In this document: one piece after another, positions 21,894 through 33,689 of the stretch
Position numbering within the stretch: the first letter of the stretch is position 1
Layout: each line of letters opens with the position of its first letter
Source: Gymnorhina tibicen
Taxonomy: Eukaryota; Chordata; Aves; Passeriformes; Artamidae
Assembly (NCBI GenBank): GCA_013399875.1
Contig: VXAZ01018985.1
Span: forward strand, 1,662,693-1,726,692
Length of the DNA: 64,000 nucleotides
Direction of reading: 5' to 3'
Translations under genes and position numbers: made by a program
Notes under the pieces: generated by a model
Database searches by the model: none
What the model was told of the DNA's origin: nothing
What the model saw: only the letters and a program-made list of their open reading frames with translations

Positions 21894-24011
21894 ATAAGAA
21901 GAGACAAGAGACCACTGCATACAGGCTTCTTTAAAGTTTATACTCCTGAAACTTGGTTGTAAAGTTGGTTGTACTGAGTGTGAAAAAGAGCTCCAATCTC
22001 CCATCCACTTTTTTTTCTGCCTAAATAACCTACTTCTTATGGACCTGCTTATGTGGCAATTATTTATGGTAAGTTATTTTCATGTCTTCCAAAATTCAGG
22101 TTCTTTTGGAGTCTCTGCAGTGCAAGCCAATGTGCTGTTTCCTGAAGAGCAATAGATAATTATGTTATAACCAGTTTATTTGTCATAGTTTGCCATGACT
22201 ATTTCCCTTTTAATAGTAAACTGAGTACTAATGTACACTTTAATAACAAGGTTTCTCTGGATATCCTCAGACTGTATTTAAATGAAAGCAAGACAATGGA
22301 TAAACAGTTCTTAAGAATTTTTACCAATTTTTTCACAGATGTGGGCAAAAATTTTACATAAACATTCAAAAAATGACTGAAAGAAATAATTATCACATGT
22401 CAACAGCAGTGAAGATTAAGATACTGAGCATTATTTTATGGTTCCCATGGAGAATATGGTAGAGTACAGTAGGTTATAGTAGAGTACAGTAATATTCCTA
22501 CTGGATATCAAAACAGTCTTACTGATGTTGAAATACAATGTAGGAATGCACCATAAGAACCCTAGTTACACCCCTTGATAAGTTAATATCCAGTTGATCC
22601 ATCTGAAACTGTTTATTTGAAGTAATTTCAGGTCCCACAAATAAAACTATGCACAAAATAAAAATTGCTATAGTCTTTATACTGAGAAAAGACAATATTT
22701 AAAAATGTTGATATTTGCAAGTATTGTTTCTGCAGATATTTTTTAAATACAAATAGATTAATCTGTCTTTCCATGACCACTGGTTCACTTCCTTACTCTT
22801 CCTTTCTTTCTCTATTCTTTCTTTCCATTATAGCTTTATAAGCTGTTAAGTAAATTAGGTAAATTAACACATTTTGTTCAGTTGACTGAGGTGTAATATC
22901 TATGCCAAAAACAGTGACTCAAGAGTACTATGATGATGAAGAATATTGCAAGATTAATTGCAATGTCAACAATACTCAAATAGACTTCTTTATAACTGAA
23001 ACCATTATCAAAGAAAACATTTTTAAAGTAGTGATGTATTTCTGCAATCACTTCCAAACCATTTAGAAGGGAATAATTTTTAAAGTAAATTCTGGTTGAT
23101 CACTTAATAACTAACAAAATAATATGAATTAAAAAGCGTCCAGTATATTATTTTATAATCTTCAGCAACAGGAAATTTCAAATAATATGATGTGGTTGTA
23201 AATAGTTTAGAATAACCAAACTCTGGATGCAAACAGACAGTGTTTCTCAGTATCCTCCTCTTAATGCTAGCTGCTTATTTTCTTAGACTGGGATACTTAA
23301 ATTTTCAAGGCAGGGACTGTCAAAGATTCAGTTTGTACAACATTGTTAGGCATGAGCAAAATGCATTGATAATAATTTATGACACTTAACAATACTACAA
23401 GGTTTTGACTTCAATGCAGAGGACTCAGCTGAACCCTAAGTTACAAGTTATTTCAGCCGAAAGTAATGGTAGTGGTATGTGCACAGGGGCAGAGCCTGGC
23501 CCTTAGCCTCCTTGACGTCAGTAGGAACAGATGTGTTCTCCTTTCTTTTCTCTTGGGGCTTCCAGCATTGTCTTATTACAAAGGAGTCTGATTTTCTTAA
23601 AGCTTTAAACTGAAGCCTGCTTGGGTTTTCTCATTTTCCACTGTCAGCTTCATTTCTTGCTTATATGTTTTCTAAGGTTGGTAGGAATAATAGTCCCATC
23701 GTAGCATTTTCTCTGCCTAGAAATATGTTACTAGAATTGTAATATAAAACATCCTTCCAAGTGGGAAAAATAACTTACAACAATATAATGTTGCTATAAT
23801 GCATATGCCATAAGGGGAGAAATTAAGACATTAAGCAATCTCAATTCTGGCATTAGCCATAATGTTTTCTGAGTTCTTGACTTGTCAGCATCCGTTTTTT
23901 TACATTTTTCAAAGAAGCAAGTGAAATCTGTTACTTTTTAAAGAAAAAAGTACTGCCATGACAATTCTGATACCTACATAGGTCTTCAGTGTGTTTACTT
24001 ATGTGAATGGA
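21894..24011. other. Unique AT-rich DNA
   Basis: No gene is recognised. It includes a 20-bp near-tandem duplication around 22456-22493 (GTAGAGTACAGTA repeated) and a pyrimidine-rich patch near 22795-22830. Open frames are short and unremarkable. Confidence 0.5.
22456..22493. repeat. Two-copy 20-bp tandem duplication
   Basis: TGGTAGAGTACAGTAGGTTA is followed by TAGTAGAGTACAGTAATA. Short local duplication with no attached element. Confidence 0.7.
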
Positions 24012-24116
24012 TGTCTAGTGACCTAGTGTAAAGTTGTCCCTGCCAATGGTGGGGGTTTTGGATTAGGTGATCTATAAAGGTCCATTCCAACCCAAACCAT
24101 TCTACGATTCTGTGAT
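24012..24116 (+). mobile_element. CR1 LINE 3' terminus, short fragment
   Basis: The segment reads 'gtccctgccaatggtgggggt', 'ggattaggtgatctataaag', 'gtccattccaacccaaacc' and ends ATTCTACGATTCTGTGATA. This is the CR1 3' untranslated end with its short terminal repeat. Only about 105 bases remain, which is typical of strong 5' truncation. It has no coding content. Similarity to the family is high enough to call it younger than the copy at 385. Confidence 0.9.
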
Positions 24117-27100
24117 ATTAAAGTGAGATGTAGTACTTTACCTTTCACTTCCATAACTATGTGTCAACAGTACAAGAACAAAAATGGGAGAATCCTGACA
24201 TTTGTTGTTCATGCCATCTTCTAACTCTGTCTTTGCATCCTACTGGATTTTCAACCTAATTCCCATCTGCAGGTTTCTTATACCAGCCTATTTCTTTGAC
24301 TGTCATTAATACAGATTTTAAATTCTGTAAAGTTTTAATCCTGATTTCAGATTTCTTCTCTTGCACCTGTTTGTTTTAGTGGAGGAACCCACTAATGAGA
24401 GTTTTAAAATGAGTCAGTGAGTCCAGGTGCTTACCTGGACTTTAAAAAGAGCCTTTAAAAAGAGATTTGTCCAAAAGATTGTCATCTCTTCATTTACAAT
24501 GCAGCAGACAGCCTCTTGCAACATAGATATTTAATTTAAAAAAAAAGAAAAATAAGAAAAAGATTGCTACCAAAATTTGCAGTGCATAACAAGGAAGAGA
24601 GAAGCAAAGACCATGAGATCTGCCAAAACCTGGTGCCTTTGCAGGTGCAGAAAATTTGACAGCAAAAATGTGTCACAGTGTTTCTGTATATTTTTGATTA
24701 TTATTCATTGCCAAAACAATTAAAACCATCCAAGAAACATGAGAAACCTATCCATCTGACCAGACAAAATACATATTTTCCTAATTCCAAATCTAGCACA
24801 ACCCATTTCTCAGTAATGTCTCAGCACCCCTAAAACTTTGTCTAAAGCAATTTCTAAAACTGAAGACTCTCTGTTTTCCTTCTGTATATTAGCTTTGCTT
24901 CCCGTTTCCCTTTCTGTGTCCCTTTCTGTTTAGTATTCTTGGGCAAAAAATTTCAGTTCAGAATTTAAAAAAACCTACAATTTTGGATGGTAACTAATCT
25001 TAGTTTTCTAAATAAAAGAAGCTTGTGGGTTGCTTGTAGTTTTTTAAATGTTGGTGAGTAGGTGGCAGTTAAACATATCCAGTTCTCCTGGTTTTCAAGG
25101 CATTTACAGTTCTTGGTTGTTTCTTTGGGCACCATCTTTTGAAACTTTTGATTAGGTCCCTCCTCCTGCCTTTTCTTGTACAAGTATAATTCTTCCTGAC
25201 TTTAGTGCAGTCAGGATGGAACTGGACATACGGAGTTGAGGTTGGTTGACAGTCATCATTAAGAACATATTTTATCAGTTAAGACAGCTGCCTGTTTCCT
25301 GAGAAATATTTTATTTGTTGTACAGGTGTGTGTATATGTCGTGATTTTTTTTCTTCCCTACAGACTAAAAAGGCAAATTCATTGTTAATAATTGCTGTGC
25401 CAAAAGCGGTTTGGTAATTTTGATTAAAGTGGTCGGGGGTTTGGGGCTTTGTGCTTAAAAGTAATTATTTCCCAAACCAAGTACTGTAGTGATTCTGTAT
25501 CAATGCTAGTGAATATTCTCTTCCAAAACATAATTGTATAAAAACTAACTGACTTATAATTTGTTTTGGTTTAATTTTGCTCTTTAATTTCTGAGTGTAT
25601 ATTGGAAAATTCTATAACTGCTACTTGCACCTGCCCACTCACAAGCTCGATGCCTTCATAGGAATCCCACTTTCAAGTCACTCTTCTGTTGTGATTGTGG
25701 ATTTAATGGAATTGCTTATGTTCTAGAGCAAACTGTGTCAGACATGAAACAGAAGAAACAATAGTCTTTTGGAGATGACTTTCTCATCAATAGGTTAGTG
25801 GGATATTATTTTGTGTTATGAGAGGGAAAAACTGAAGGAAATGTAATGGAAATGGAAAAGTAGTACAAATTTCAGCAAGAGCTGCATGGAAGGTACAACT
25901 GTCACAAAATTCTTCTACAAGGACATTTTTCTCCAGTCAAGAAAGAAAGGATTACCAAGGAACAATTTGTAAGAGATGTAGTAGGTGTTTTAATGAGCTC
26001 AGATATTATTATTGTGATAAACAGGGGAATAAAATTGTACTATCAGTGGAACATTGACATTTTATAATGTGTGGAACTTCATTGTACTTGCAGAGATATA
26101 AACACTCAGACAGATAAAATTATATGAAATGAGCCTTGGATGCACAGGCAATATCTTCCAGAGGTAATATCAAAATTCATGACAGTGGAGCAGGAGAGCA
26201 TGCTCCATCTGAGAAGTGCTGTTGGACTGTGTATGCCAGCTATCTCAAGGCCATAAAAGATTAATTAAGTGGATAAGTAGCTGACTAGCACAGACTTGTA
26301 ATTTTCAATTTGTAGGCCAAATGTATCTTCTATTTTTTTTTTCTGATCTGACCTCTGATGCTGATGCCCAAAGTTACACTTTTATTCACTTCAGTTTTAT
26401 GAGCAACTACAATTTTCATCATCCTTTTCATGTGAAACCACAAATGGGAATGCACAGAAATACATGCTGCAATCAAAGTTATGGGATAGGAAGTTCATTG
26501 TTGTAACAATGTTATGACTTTGTACAGGCAGGGCATGTGGCAAAGCCGAAAAAAATGATATTATGGTAATTAGTAAGAACATAAATAAGATTTCTGGTTG
26601 CAAAATAGAAAAAAGAAATGCCAAGCATATTTTAGAAATGTGTTGAAGACAGACCATGGCTGAAATAAAATCTAAAAGGACAACAGAAGAAGAGTAAGGA
26701 CAGAATCTGAGAAGGCAAAGACAGGAGCTAAGAAAGCTACTTTGAAGGCCACCCTAGAAGAAGTGGGAAGAGATCAAGGGTGCTGTTTCACACAAATGAA
26801 GAAAGGAAAAGATTCCACAGTCAGCAGGTTGAAAATCAGTGGGAAGTAGGAATACTCCTCTTTCTGAGATTTTGGTAGAGTGGTGGGAGGACAGAGCAGA
26901 AGCTTGTTTTTTCTTGCTTTTCCCTTCCTTCCCCCCCTAAAAATTCCCTTCCTTTGGTTTCTTAAAACATCTGTTGCGTAAATCAATAATGCTGTTCATT
27001 TTTTAGTTTACTCTAGAATATGAGTTTTGAGGGATTTAGTGGATATATTGCTCTATATTGAAGGGCTTTTCAAGTTAAAAAAGAAAAGCTGCCCTTAGAT

Positions 27101-29509
27101 GAGGAATAGACTCTCAATTTTTCCAGTTATTTTATTTCAAATGTCTCTAAGAGACCTTGGATTATGATCTTCCATTTAATTATTGTAGAAAATATTTTCT
27201 AAGTGAAAACTGCATCCAAAATGGAACATATCTTTGTAGTATGGGCTTGGAAATACTTAATTATGAAATGCCAAAGAAAATTACCGGGCAATGAGATATT
27301 AAAGAAAATCTTTTCACAAACAGCAGCAGCAGCATTGCTGTGTTTTAAGTGTTTGACACCGGCTATCTCTGAATATTTTGCACAAATAATGTTCTTTTGT
27401 TAATTTTGCAGCTACGAGAATCTTCATTAAGCTAGCTGATTAACTGTAGTTTTTATCTTAAAAGAGACAAAGTTAATAGACTTGTCTATCAGTGTGTTTA
27501 TTCATAGATTTGTCATTATTGCTGCATCTTCATTGAGACAGAGCTCTGCTGGGCAAACTGTGAGATACTGTGTAAAAGTCTGAGTAGGCAATGTGACTAG
27601 TGAATCTATAGAAACAAAACTAATAATTTCATTCTCTGGAGTGCAATAAGGTTCTCAAAGTCTGGACCCCACAATGTTTTGGATGTTGTACATACACATA
27701 GTGATAAAAATGAGATCCATGTCACCTAGATTCTGCCTTGCCTTGGCTCTCAGTATCTAAATTTTGCTCAAGTCCAAGTTGGAGTGGCTCTCCAGAGAAT
27801 ACTTATTCTCTTTGACTGTCCTTGGAATTTCTTGAATACCTGAAATTAGGGTATGGATATACTGAGGAAACCCCTGACTGAGCATAGAAATCCTTGCCTG
27901 TTGTCTAAGCCCTCTGAAGTCTACAGTTTGTGTCTGCTTACTTAAGCCCTAGAGTAATTCTCCTTTACAGCCTGGAGAGCAGTTCAGTGATGCTGACAGC
28001 ACTGGCGTCACTAGAAAGCGTGGCATGGTACTCACCTCATGCAGCTCTACAAAGGGATTAGTGTCTATTTGGTGTATATAGAGGTGTGTATCTCAGATAC
28101 CTTATAGTTTGAATCATTAGTTCGCAGAGGGGTAGAAGAAAGAGAAAAGGAATCTTTCATTTCTGCTTACAAATGGAGAAATGGAACACAGTAAAATTTG
28201 AGCATGGTTTGGAATCTGCTGAAAAAGTCTGCTTCAGCTTGCCATTCTGGATAGGTATGATATCTGCATGGGAATTTAAAGCTTTTCCTAATGTTTTCTC
28301 AAAGCTTCACCAAATAGAAAATAATGACAGTGCCAAAATTTATCCGTGTGTGCCTGTCCCTGTCAGGCCACTATTGACTTTTCATTATTTCAGTTCTAAA
28401 TTGAATAAAGCCTCAGGGAAGGAAATATTTATGTAAGAGGGTGACAGTGAAAGAATCTCTGTCCTAATCCTGCATGTGAAAAACAGGCCTTGGAACCAGA
28501 ATGTCTTCAGCTATTTAAATTCTTCCCCTTCAGGTGAAGATGTTTTTCCCTGCAAGCTACCAGGAAGCTTTATAGTCTTTTTCCTTTGTCACAGAATAAC
28601 TTTGGATGAGGAAACTAAAACATAAGTAAAAGAATAGTCTTGATAGAATTAGTGTTATGCAGTATTTGTGTGCTTGTATAGGTGAAAAATTTGTAAAGCA
28701 TATTTGTCTAGGGAGCATTGCCTGACAAAGTTATTTCTCCTGTGTTGCTAGGTTTCTCTTCTTCCATTTCTCTATTTGCTATTTGAAGATATAGTCTTTT
28801 GAGAAGGGTGTTTATACTGATTTTATAGGAAAGTTCTAGTCTCTTTCAATTATGCCAATAACATGTAATAAAGAGATTCAGAACACTAGTATTTTTTAAG
28901 CTATTTTGCATTAATTTATTGTGTCATATTTAATAAGCATAATTTCATTGATGTCTGATATCTCAAATTATGTTGCTTTGAAGCAGCACAACATTTGAGA
29001 TCTCTCACTGGTTCTAGAATAGGTAGCTGCTGGATGTGACTGTTCAAATCTCCATTATGTGAAAGAACATCATGGAAGAATGAATGCTTAATTGCAAAGG
29101 TTACTGAAAATTGTCCAGTTGACTGTTAAAATTCAGAAATACAGCTTGTGCACTTAATCACACAAAAGCTAAGTTCATCACTTATTCAGCATTCTTTGTG
29201 TCTAACAATGCCAAGGGAAAACAAAGGCATGTTTTTTCTCCTAGAATGGACTGGGCAGCTCTGTTTCTTTCCTCCCTTGTTTGATTTACAATATATGTAT
29301 TGTCTGAACACTTTGCATGAATATTTTTTGCAGTGGATGCCTTGTCTGTCCTGGAACTCTCCAGATCCAGTGCTTTAATATTCTGAAGCTTTTATATGCA
29401 TTGGAGTCTACATTTTATTGGTAACCTTCATATCTAAGCCTCAGAAGAAGAAGCAAAATAATTGTGAAAACCAGACCTTGTTCTCTGGGAGCAAAATGCA
29501 CTATAAATT
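24117..29509. other. Unique AT-rich DNA, no gene seen
   Basis: I recognise no exon, RNA gene or transposon in these 5.4 kb. Notable small items are a perfect 8-bp-arm hairpin at 24421-24440, a G-rich GGTCGGGGGTTTGGGG near 25431, and a purine-rich plus strand at about 26650-26900. Open frames of 60-87 codons carry no recognisable domain. Confidence 0.5.
24421..24440. repeat. Perfect hairpin followed by a 13-bp direct repeat
   Basis: GTCCAGGT, four bases GCTT, then ACCTGGAC: an 8-bp perfect stem with a 4-base loop. It runs directly into two copies of a CTTTAAAAAGAGC-like 13-mer (24440-24465). There is no T-run at its 3' end on the plus strand, so a terminator is not implied. Confidence 0.75.
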
Positions 29510-29531
29510 CACACACACACATATATACATA
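29510..29531. repeat. (CA)n-(TA)n compound microsatellite, short
   Basis: CACACACACACATATATACA: five to six CA units then TA units. Alternating purine-pyrimidine throughout. Confidence 0.75.
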
Positions 29532-30411
29532 TGGAATGCAGGGTATGAATTTTATGGCTAAAGATTTTTTTTTCCCTGGGACATCTAGGAAAGTAAGAAA
29601 AGCTACATTATCCATCTGTTCAAAAAAGAAAAAATAAAGTATCAAGAGAAGTCATAATTATGGGGATAACTAAAAGGTTTTTATTAATGATCAAATGATA
29701 ATAAACTGGTAATTAATTGATGTTTGAATGAAAAAATGGTGATAAAGAAATAGCTTAATGTTAATTAAACTGTGATGTTAAATTAATTGAGAATTAATTA
29801 AATACTCATTGAAATTATAGTTTAGATGATAATTAGACATTGATTTAGACAACAATTTAGACAGCAGTCAAACATTGCTACTTACCATACTTCTAATAAT
29901 TAAGCTACAGCTGGACATATGTAAATGACTTTAGCATACAATGTATTTTAGGTGTAATGTGAAGTTTTACTCACCTTGTTATAGGTATCAGATGCTGGGA
30001 CCTTGAGGAGTAATCTTGAGCAGTGGCCCTGTTCATGGAAGGTTGAGATGGCTGCTGTGCAACCAGCAATGACGCAGGAGAACGCAGTGGGCTTGGGTGG
30101 GCTACATGTTTTTAGAGTGTAAACTGATTGGCTTGCAGGCAGCCCCCTCGCTTGGTGTAGGTGCAGTTCTGTCCAGCCCCAGCTCAGGCTCCTGATGAGA
30201 CACGGCCTGGACTCCTTTGTTCCTGAGATGATGGAGCCCAGCACAGAACTCACAGCCTGCCCAGCAGGGCTGGTTCCAGTCCAGACCCGTTGGTTACTGG
30301 TGCTTGAACCGTGGTGCTCTTCACCCCTAAAGGAAGGGTGCGTTCACCACACCAACTAGCCCTGTAAGGGAACACGAGAGGCAGCAGCAAAGAGAATGAG
30401 GAAAGAGACTC
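29532..30411. other. AT-rich stretch with TTAATTAA cluster, then GC-elevated segment of unknown origin
   Basis: From 29690 to 29870 the DNA is very AT-rich with repeated TAATTAATTG/TTAATTAA words, followed by repeated TTAGACA words (29832-29866). From about 29985 to 30411 GC content rises sharply ('cagcccctcgcttgg'-like and 'cagcctgcccagcagggctgg' regions) with overlapping minus-strand open frames of 101 and 140 codons. That segment abuts a CR1 tail and may be the remnant of another element. I cannot name it. Confidence 0.4.
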
Positions 30412-30545
30412 TGGAGTCTTCTCTGGAGTTGCTGAAAACCTGCCTAGAGGCAATCCTGCTCCAGATGACTGTGCTTTAGCAGGGAGTGTAACTAGATGAC
30501 CTCCAGGGCTCTCTTTCAGCCCCACCCATTCTGTGATTCTATGAT
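30412..30545 (+). mobile_element. CR1 LINE 3' terminus
   Basis: TGCTGAAAACCTGCCTAGAG, then 'aactagatgacctccaggg', then CCCACCCATTCTGTGATTCT and ATGATA. This is the standard CR1 tail in the plus direction. About 130 bases are clearly related, and the 5' limit blends into unclassified GC-richer DNA. Non-coding. Confidence 0.88.
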
Positions 30546-32839
30546 ACTCTGAGTTGTTCACTCCTTTAGAAATGCCTATTATGAGCACATCAAAACAGGT
30601 TGTATGCACTTTGGGTTTTGTTCCTTCCTTTTTTTTTCTTTCAGTAAGTTGAAAAACTAGAATGGCATACATAAATTGAACCGTTTTAAAGACTGTGTAA
30701 AAGAAAGAGAGAAAAGATACAGCTGACCTAACAATGCAAGAATTCTGGGGGTTTTATAAAAGATCAGGTTATGACTTGTCCTAGGTCTCAAACACAAAGA
30801 ACTAATTCTTATTGAAGTAATTTAAATTTGCCAAGCAAAGTAAATTTGTCAACCCGCATGAAAACTTACTGAACAAAGTTAAATTCTTGGCTAGCGTGGG
30901 TGTGAGAGAATAAAAAAAAAAAGAAAACAAAAAACCCCAAAACAAACCCCAAGCCAATTCCAAACCAGAAAAGAGAATCTGAAAAAACAAGAAGCAGCAT
31001 CCAGTGCTGATGTCTGTAATATGGTGGTGTAACTACAAAGGGTTGCTCCAACTGCAAGAGTCAGTAGAATATATATACCACACACAAAAGAGAGTCCTCC
31101 AGCTCAGAGGAGACCATGGAAACAATAACACCAGTACAGCAAAATTTTGAGTTGTTCCTAGTCAATTAATTGATACATATATTTGCAAACTATACTCACC
31201 AGTTATATATCTTGCACCATGTTGAATAATCCTGTTGATGAACTTCAGTTTTATCTCTCTTTGTCAATATGCCTCTGCTATTTTTTAACGTATACCTTGT
31301 GAAAATTATAGGATATAGAGCCAAACTTCATTAATATGGAAAATTGATGCTAAAACATTCTTAGTAGTTAGCTTAGAAATGTACTGAATAAACATTTTTA
31401 AATGTTATAAAGCTAACATGCCATGCTATTAATTGTTTTTATTTATTAATTAACAAGAAAATATGAATTCTTTTGTGGTGAAACTTAAATAATTCTGTGA
31501 AAATTCTCTTCCCTATTACATATAACCAAGTGGTTATATGGTGGATGATGGTATAAAAGAAAAAAAAAGTTTAAAATCAGATTCTTTGTCTATAACTAAC
31601 TTTGCTAAGTTACAATATTGCAGAAGCAGTGTGTCATTGGCTAATTTATCCTTCACGGAACACTGAATGCCAGTGTCTGCATGGTAAGGAATTACTGTCA
31701 GAGCTACTGGGATCTTGCAGAGGTCTCAGGGAATCTTCCAGAGAGACAGGAAAAAAGCACAGAGATACAAGGAAAATTGAAGAATATGAATATTATGTTT
31801 AAAAAGGTCATTATGGAAAAAACTGCCATTTTTTCTGGAGTATTAAGACCTTTTCTCTCAAATCTATTTTTTCTTCCTCCTATATATACAATTCAGCATG
31901 TCTCAACTTGCTATTTAAATGGTTTCCAGTTTTAATATAGTTCAAAACATCAACCCCCAAAATATTTAGTATATAAATATGTAGTTGAAATCAGTTTGAC
32001 ATTCAACCTTAACAGAATTAATATTTAGCAAGCTTCTGCAGTCTTCCCAATGCTCTTTACTTGAGAAAATCTGATTTAAAGATAGAAAAATTACTAATTT
32101 CCAAATTTTCATACTCTGTTGACTTTCAATTAAAATGTTCCTTATGCAAAAAAATCTATCATATGTCTTCTGTCAGACTCTAACCTTATAATAATTGTAG
32201 TAGTTTTGTGAGAAGTAGAATGGTTACTTTATATGGGAGTTTGGGGGTTGGTTTGTGGTTTTTTTTCTGACAGCTTAATGCTAAGTTTGAAAGCTATATT
32301 GAGCTATATTAAGTTTGAGAGTATATTGCTAAAATAAATTTCTTTATGTTTTGTTGTTGTTGTTTAAATATATGTTGTTTAAGGTGTATTAAATATTTGA
32401 AAAAATAATTTGCCATCAACTTTGCTTTGGCGCTTAACAATCAATGCATTATGTCATTAAATAAATGGCAATAGTTCTCAGTCATGGAAAGTTTCTTCCA
32501 ATCCATCTTCTTCATCTTTAGAGAGACTAAAAATTGCAGTTTCTTCTCTAGGGACAAATTTAGTATTTGAAAGTAACAAAACATTTTAAGCTGCTTTCAG
32601 CTGTAGAGATACAGGGAGGTGCATAACTTTTCTAAGTGTCTAAAACTAGCAAAATGACATAGCTCCCATTATCCTGAAATTTTGGAAGATGAGAAGGAAA
32701 TATGAAATGTAGTATTACATCATTGGCAGGATCATTTTATGACTTATAGTGCATTTTGTTCTGTAGGAAATGGACAATTAGCTGGAAGTGAATATTTGTT
32801 TTTATTCTCCATTAATTTGGAGACAGACTAATATCTCAC
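30546..32839. other. Unique AT-rich DNA with simple-sequence patches
   Basis: No gene is seen. It includes an A/C-rich tract at 30909-30960 (AAAACAAAAAACCCCAAAAC) and a T/G tract near 32236-32266. A GTTGTTGTTGTT run lies near 32352, and homeodomain-like ATTAATTG/TTAATTAAC words occur near 31429-31453. Confidence 0.45.
30909..30960. repeat. A/C-rich low-complexity tract
   Basis: A12G, then AAAACAAAAAACCCCAAAAC and AAACCCCAAGCC. Same class as 15641-15699. The overlapping Phe-rich minus-strand open frames are by-products. Confidence 0.65.
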
Positions 32840-33260
32840 AAAGCTGATGGCTGCCCCTGGAGAGCTCCAGTCCCCGTACCCAGGCATAAAATCCATCATC
32901 CCAACGTATTGGGACTAGGTCTCCAAATCACCTTCCAGACTAAGAGAGTTCATTGCCTTGTGATGGGACACATGATGGGATGCAGTGGAAGAGCATCTTG
33001 GGATCAGACAATAGTCATAGGATTCCAGGCAGGAACCAAAGATGAAAAAGGGAGGGATTTAGGAGATTTGGGGAGGAGCAAGTGTGGGAAATAGGGGGAT
33101 AAGGCAATAAAAAAGGCTGGTAAAATAAAAATGTTTGGGTGGTTGGTGCATTTGTCCAGCTATGCCTTATGCCTTATTAGTGCAATCTGAAATTCTGAAT
33201 TCTTTCTAAAATCTCTGTTTTGATTGAATTTCTATAAGAGGCATGTGGTCTTACTGATAC
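32840..33260 (+). mobile_element. LTR-like element, family A, copy 2
   Basis: The core 32955-33210 is collinear with 18290-18545. Shared blocks are GATGGGATGCAGTGGAAGAG, a purine-rich GGGAGGGATTTAGGAGATTT, GGAGGAGCAAGTGTGGGAAA, AAGGCAATAAAAAAGGCTGG and CAGCTATGCCTTATGCCTTA. It then reads 'ttagtgcaatctg'. An AATAAA lies at about 33106, where an LTR polyadenylation signal would sit. Divergence from copy 1 is substantial. There are no retroviral reading frames beside it. Ends are approximate and no target duplication was found. Confidence 0.55.
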
Positions 33261-33689
33261 ACTGTAAGCTACCCATTTCTTTGAGCAATATATAATTTGC
33301 CCACATTTTCTTGGTGTTAGACCATGCATGCTTCCACTTCAGAATTGCTGAATCCCATCCAAAGACAGCACTGACTTACATTAGCTAACGACCTAAAGCA
33401 GTCATACAAGGTTTCTTGGAATCTCCTGGAGAGGGAAGAATGCTTTCAAATTATTAATGCTAATATATCTGTTTTACTAAAAACTGTAATACATTTCTAT
33501 CACGACTTGCAGTTAGCTATATTTCTCCTAAATAGATACACAAGAATATACATGCTGCCAATAACCCTAATGCAGTAAGAATTTGTGATTAAGTATTTGA
33601 TGTCAAAAAGTGCCATAATTTACATCAAAAGTAACTGCAAATTAAGGCATGATGAAAATTAGAAAGATGATAAAACAGCTCTTTATCAA
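33261..33689. other. Unique AT-rich DNA between an LTR and a CR1
   Basis: No gene or repeat is recognised. Confidence 0.5.
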
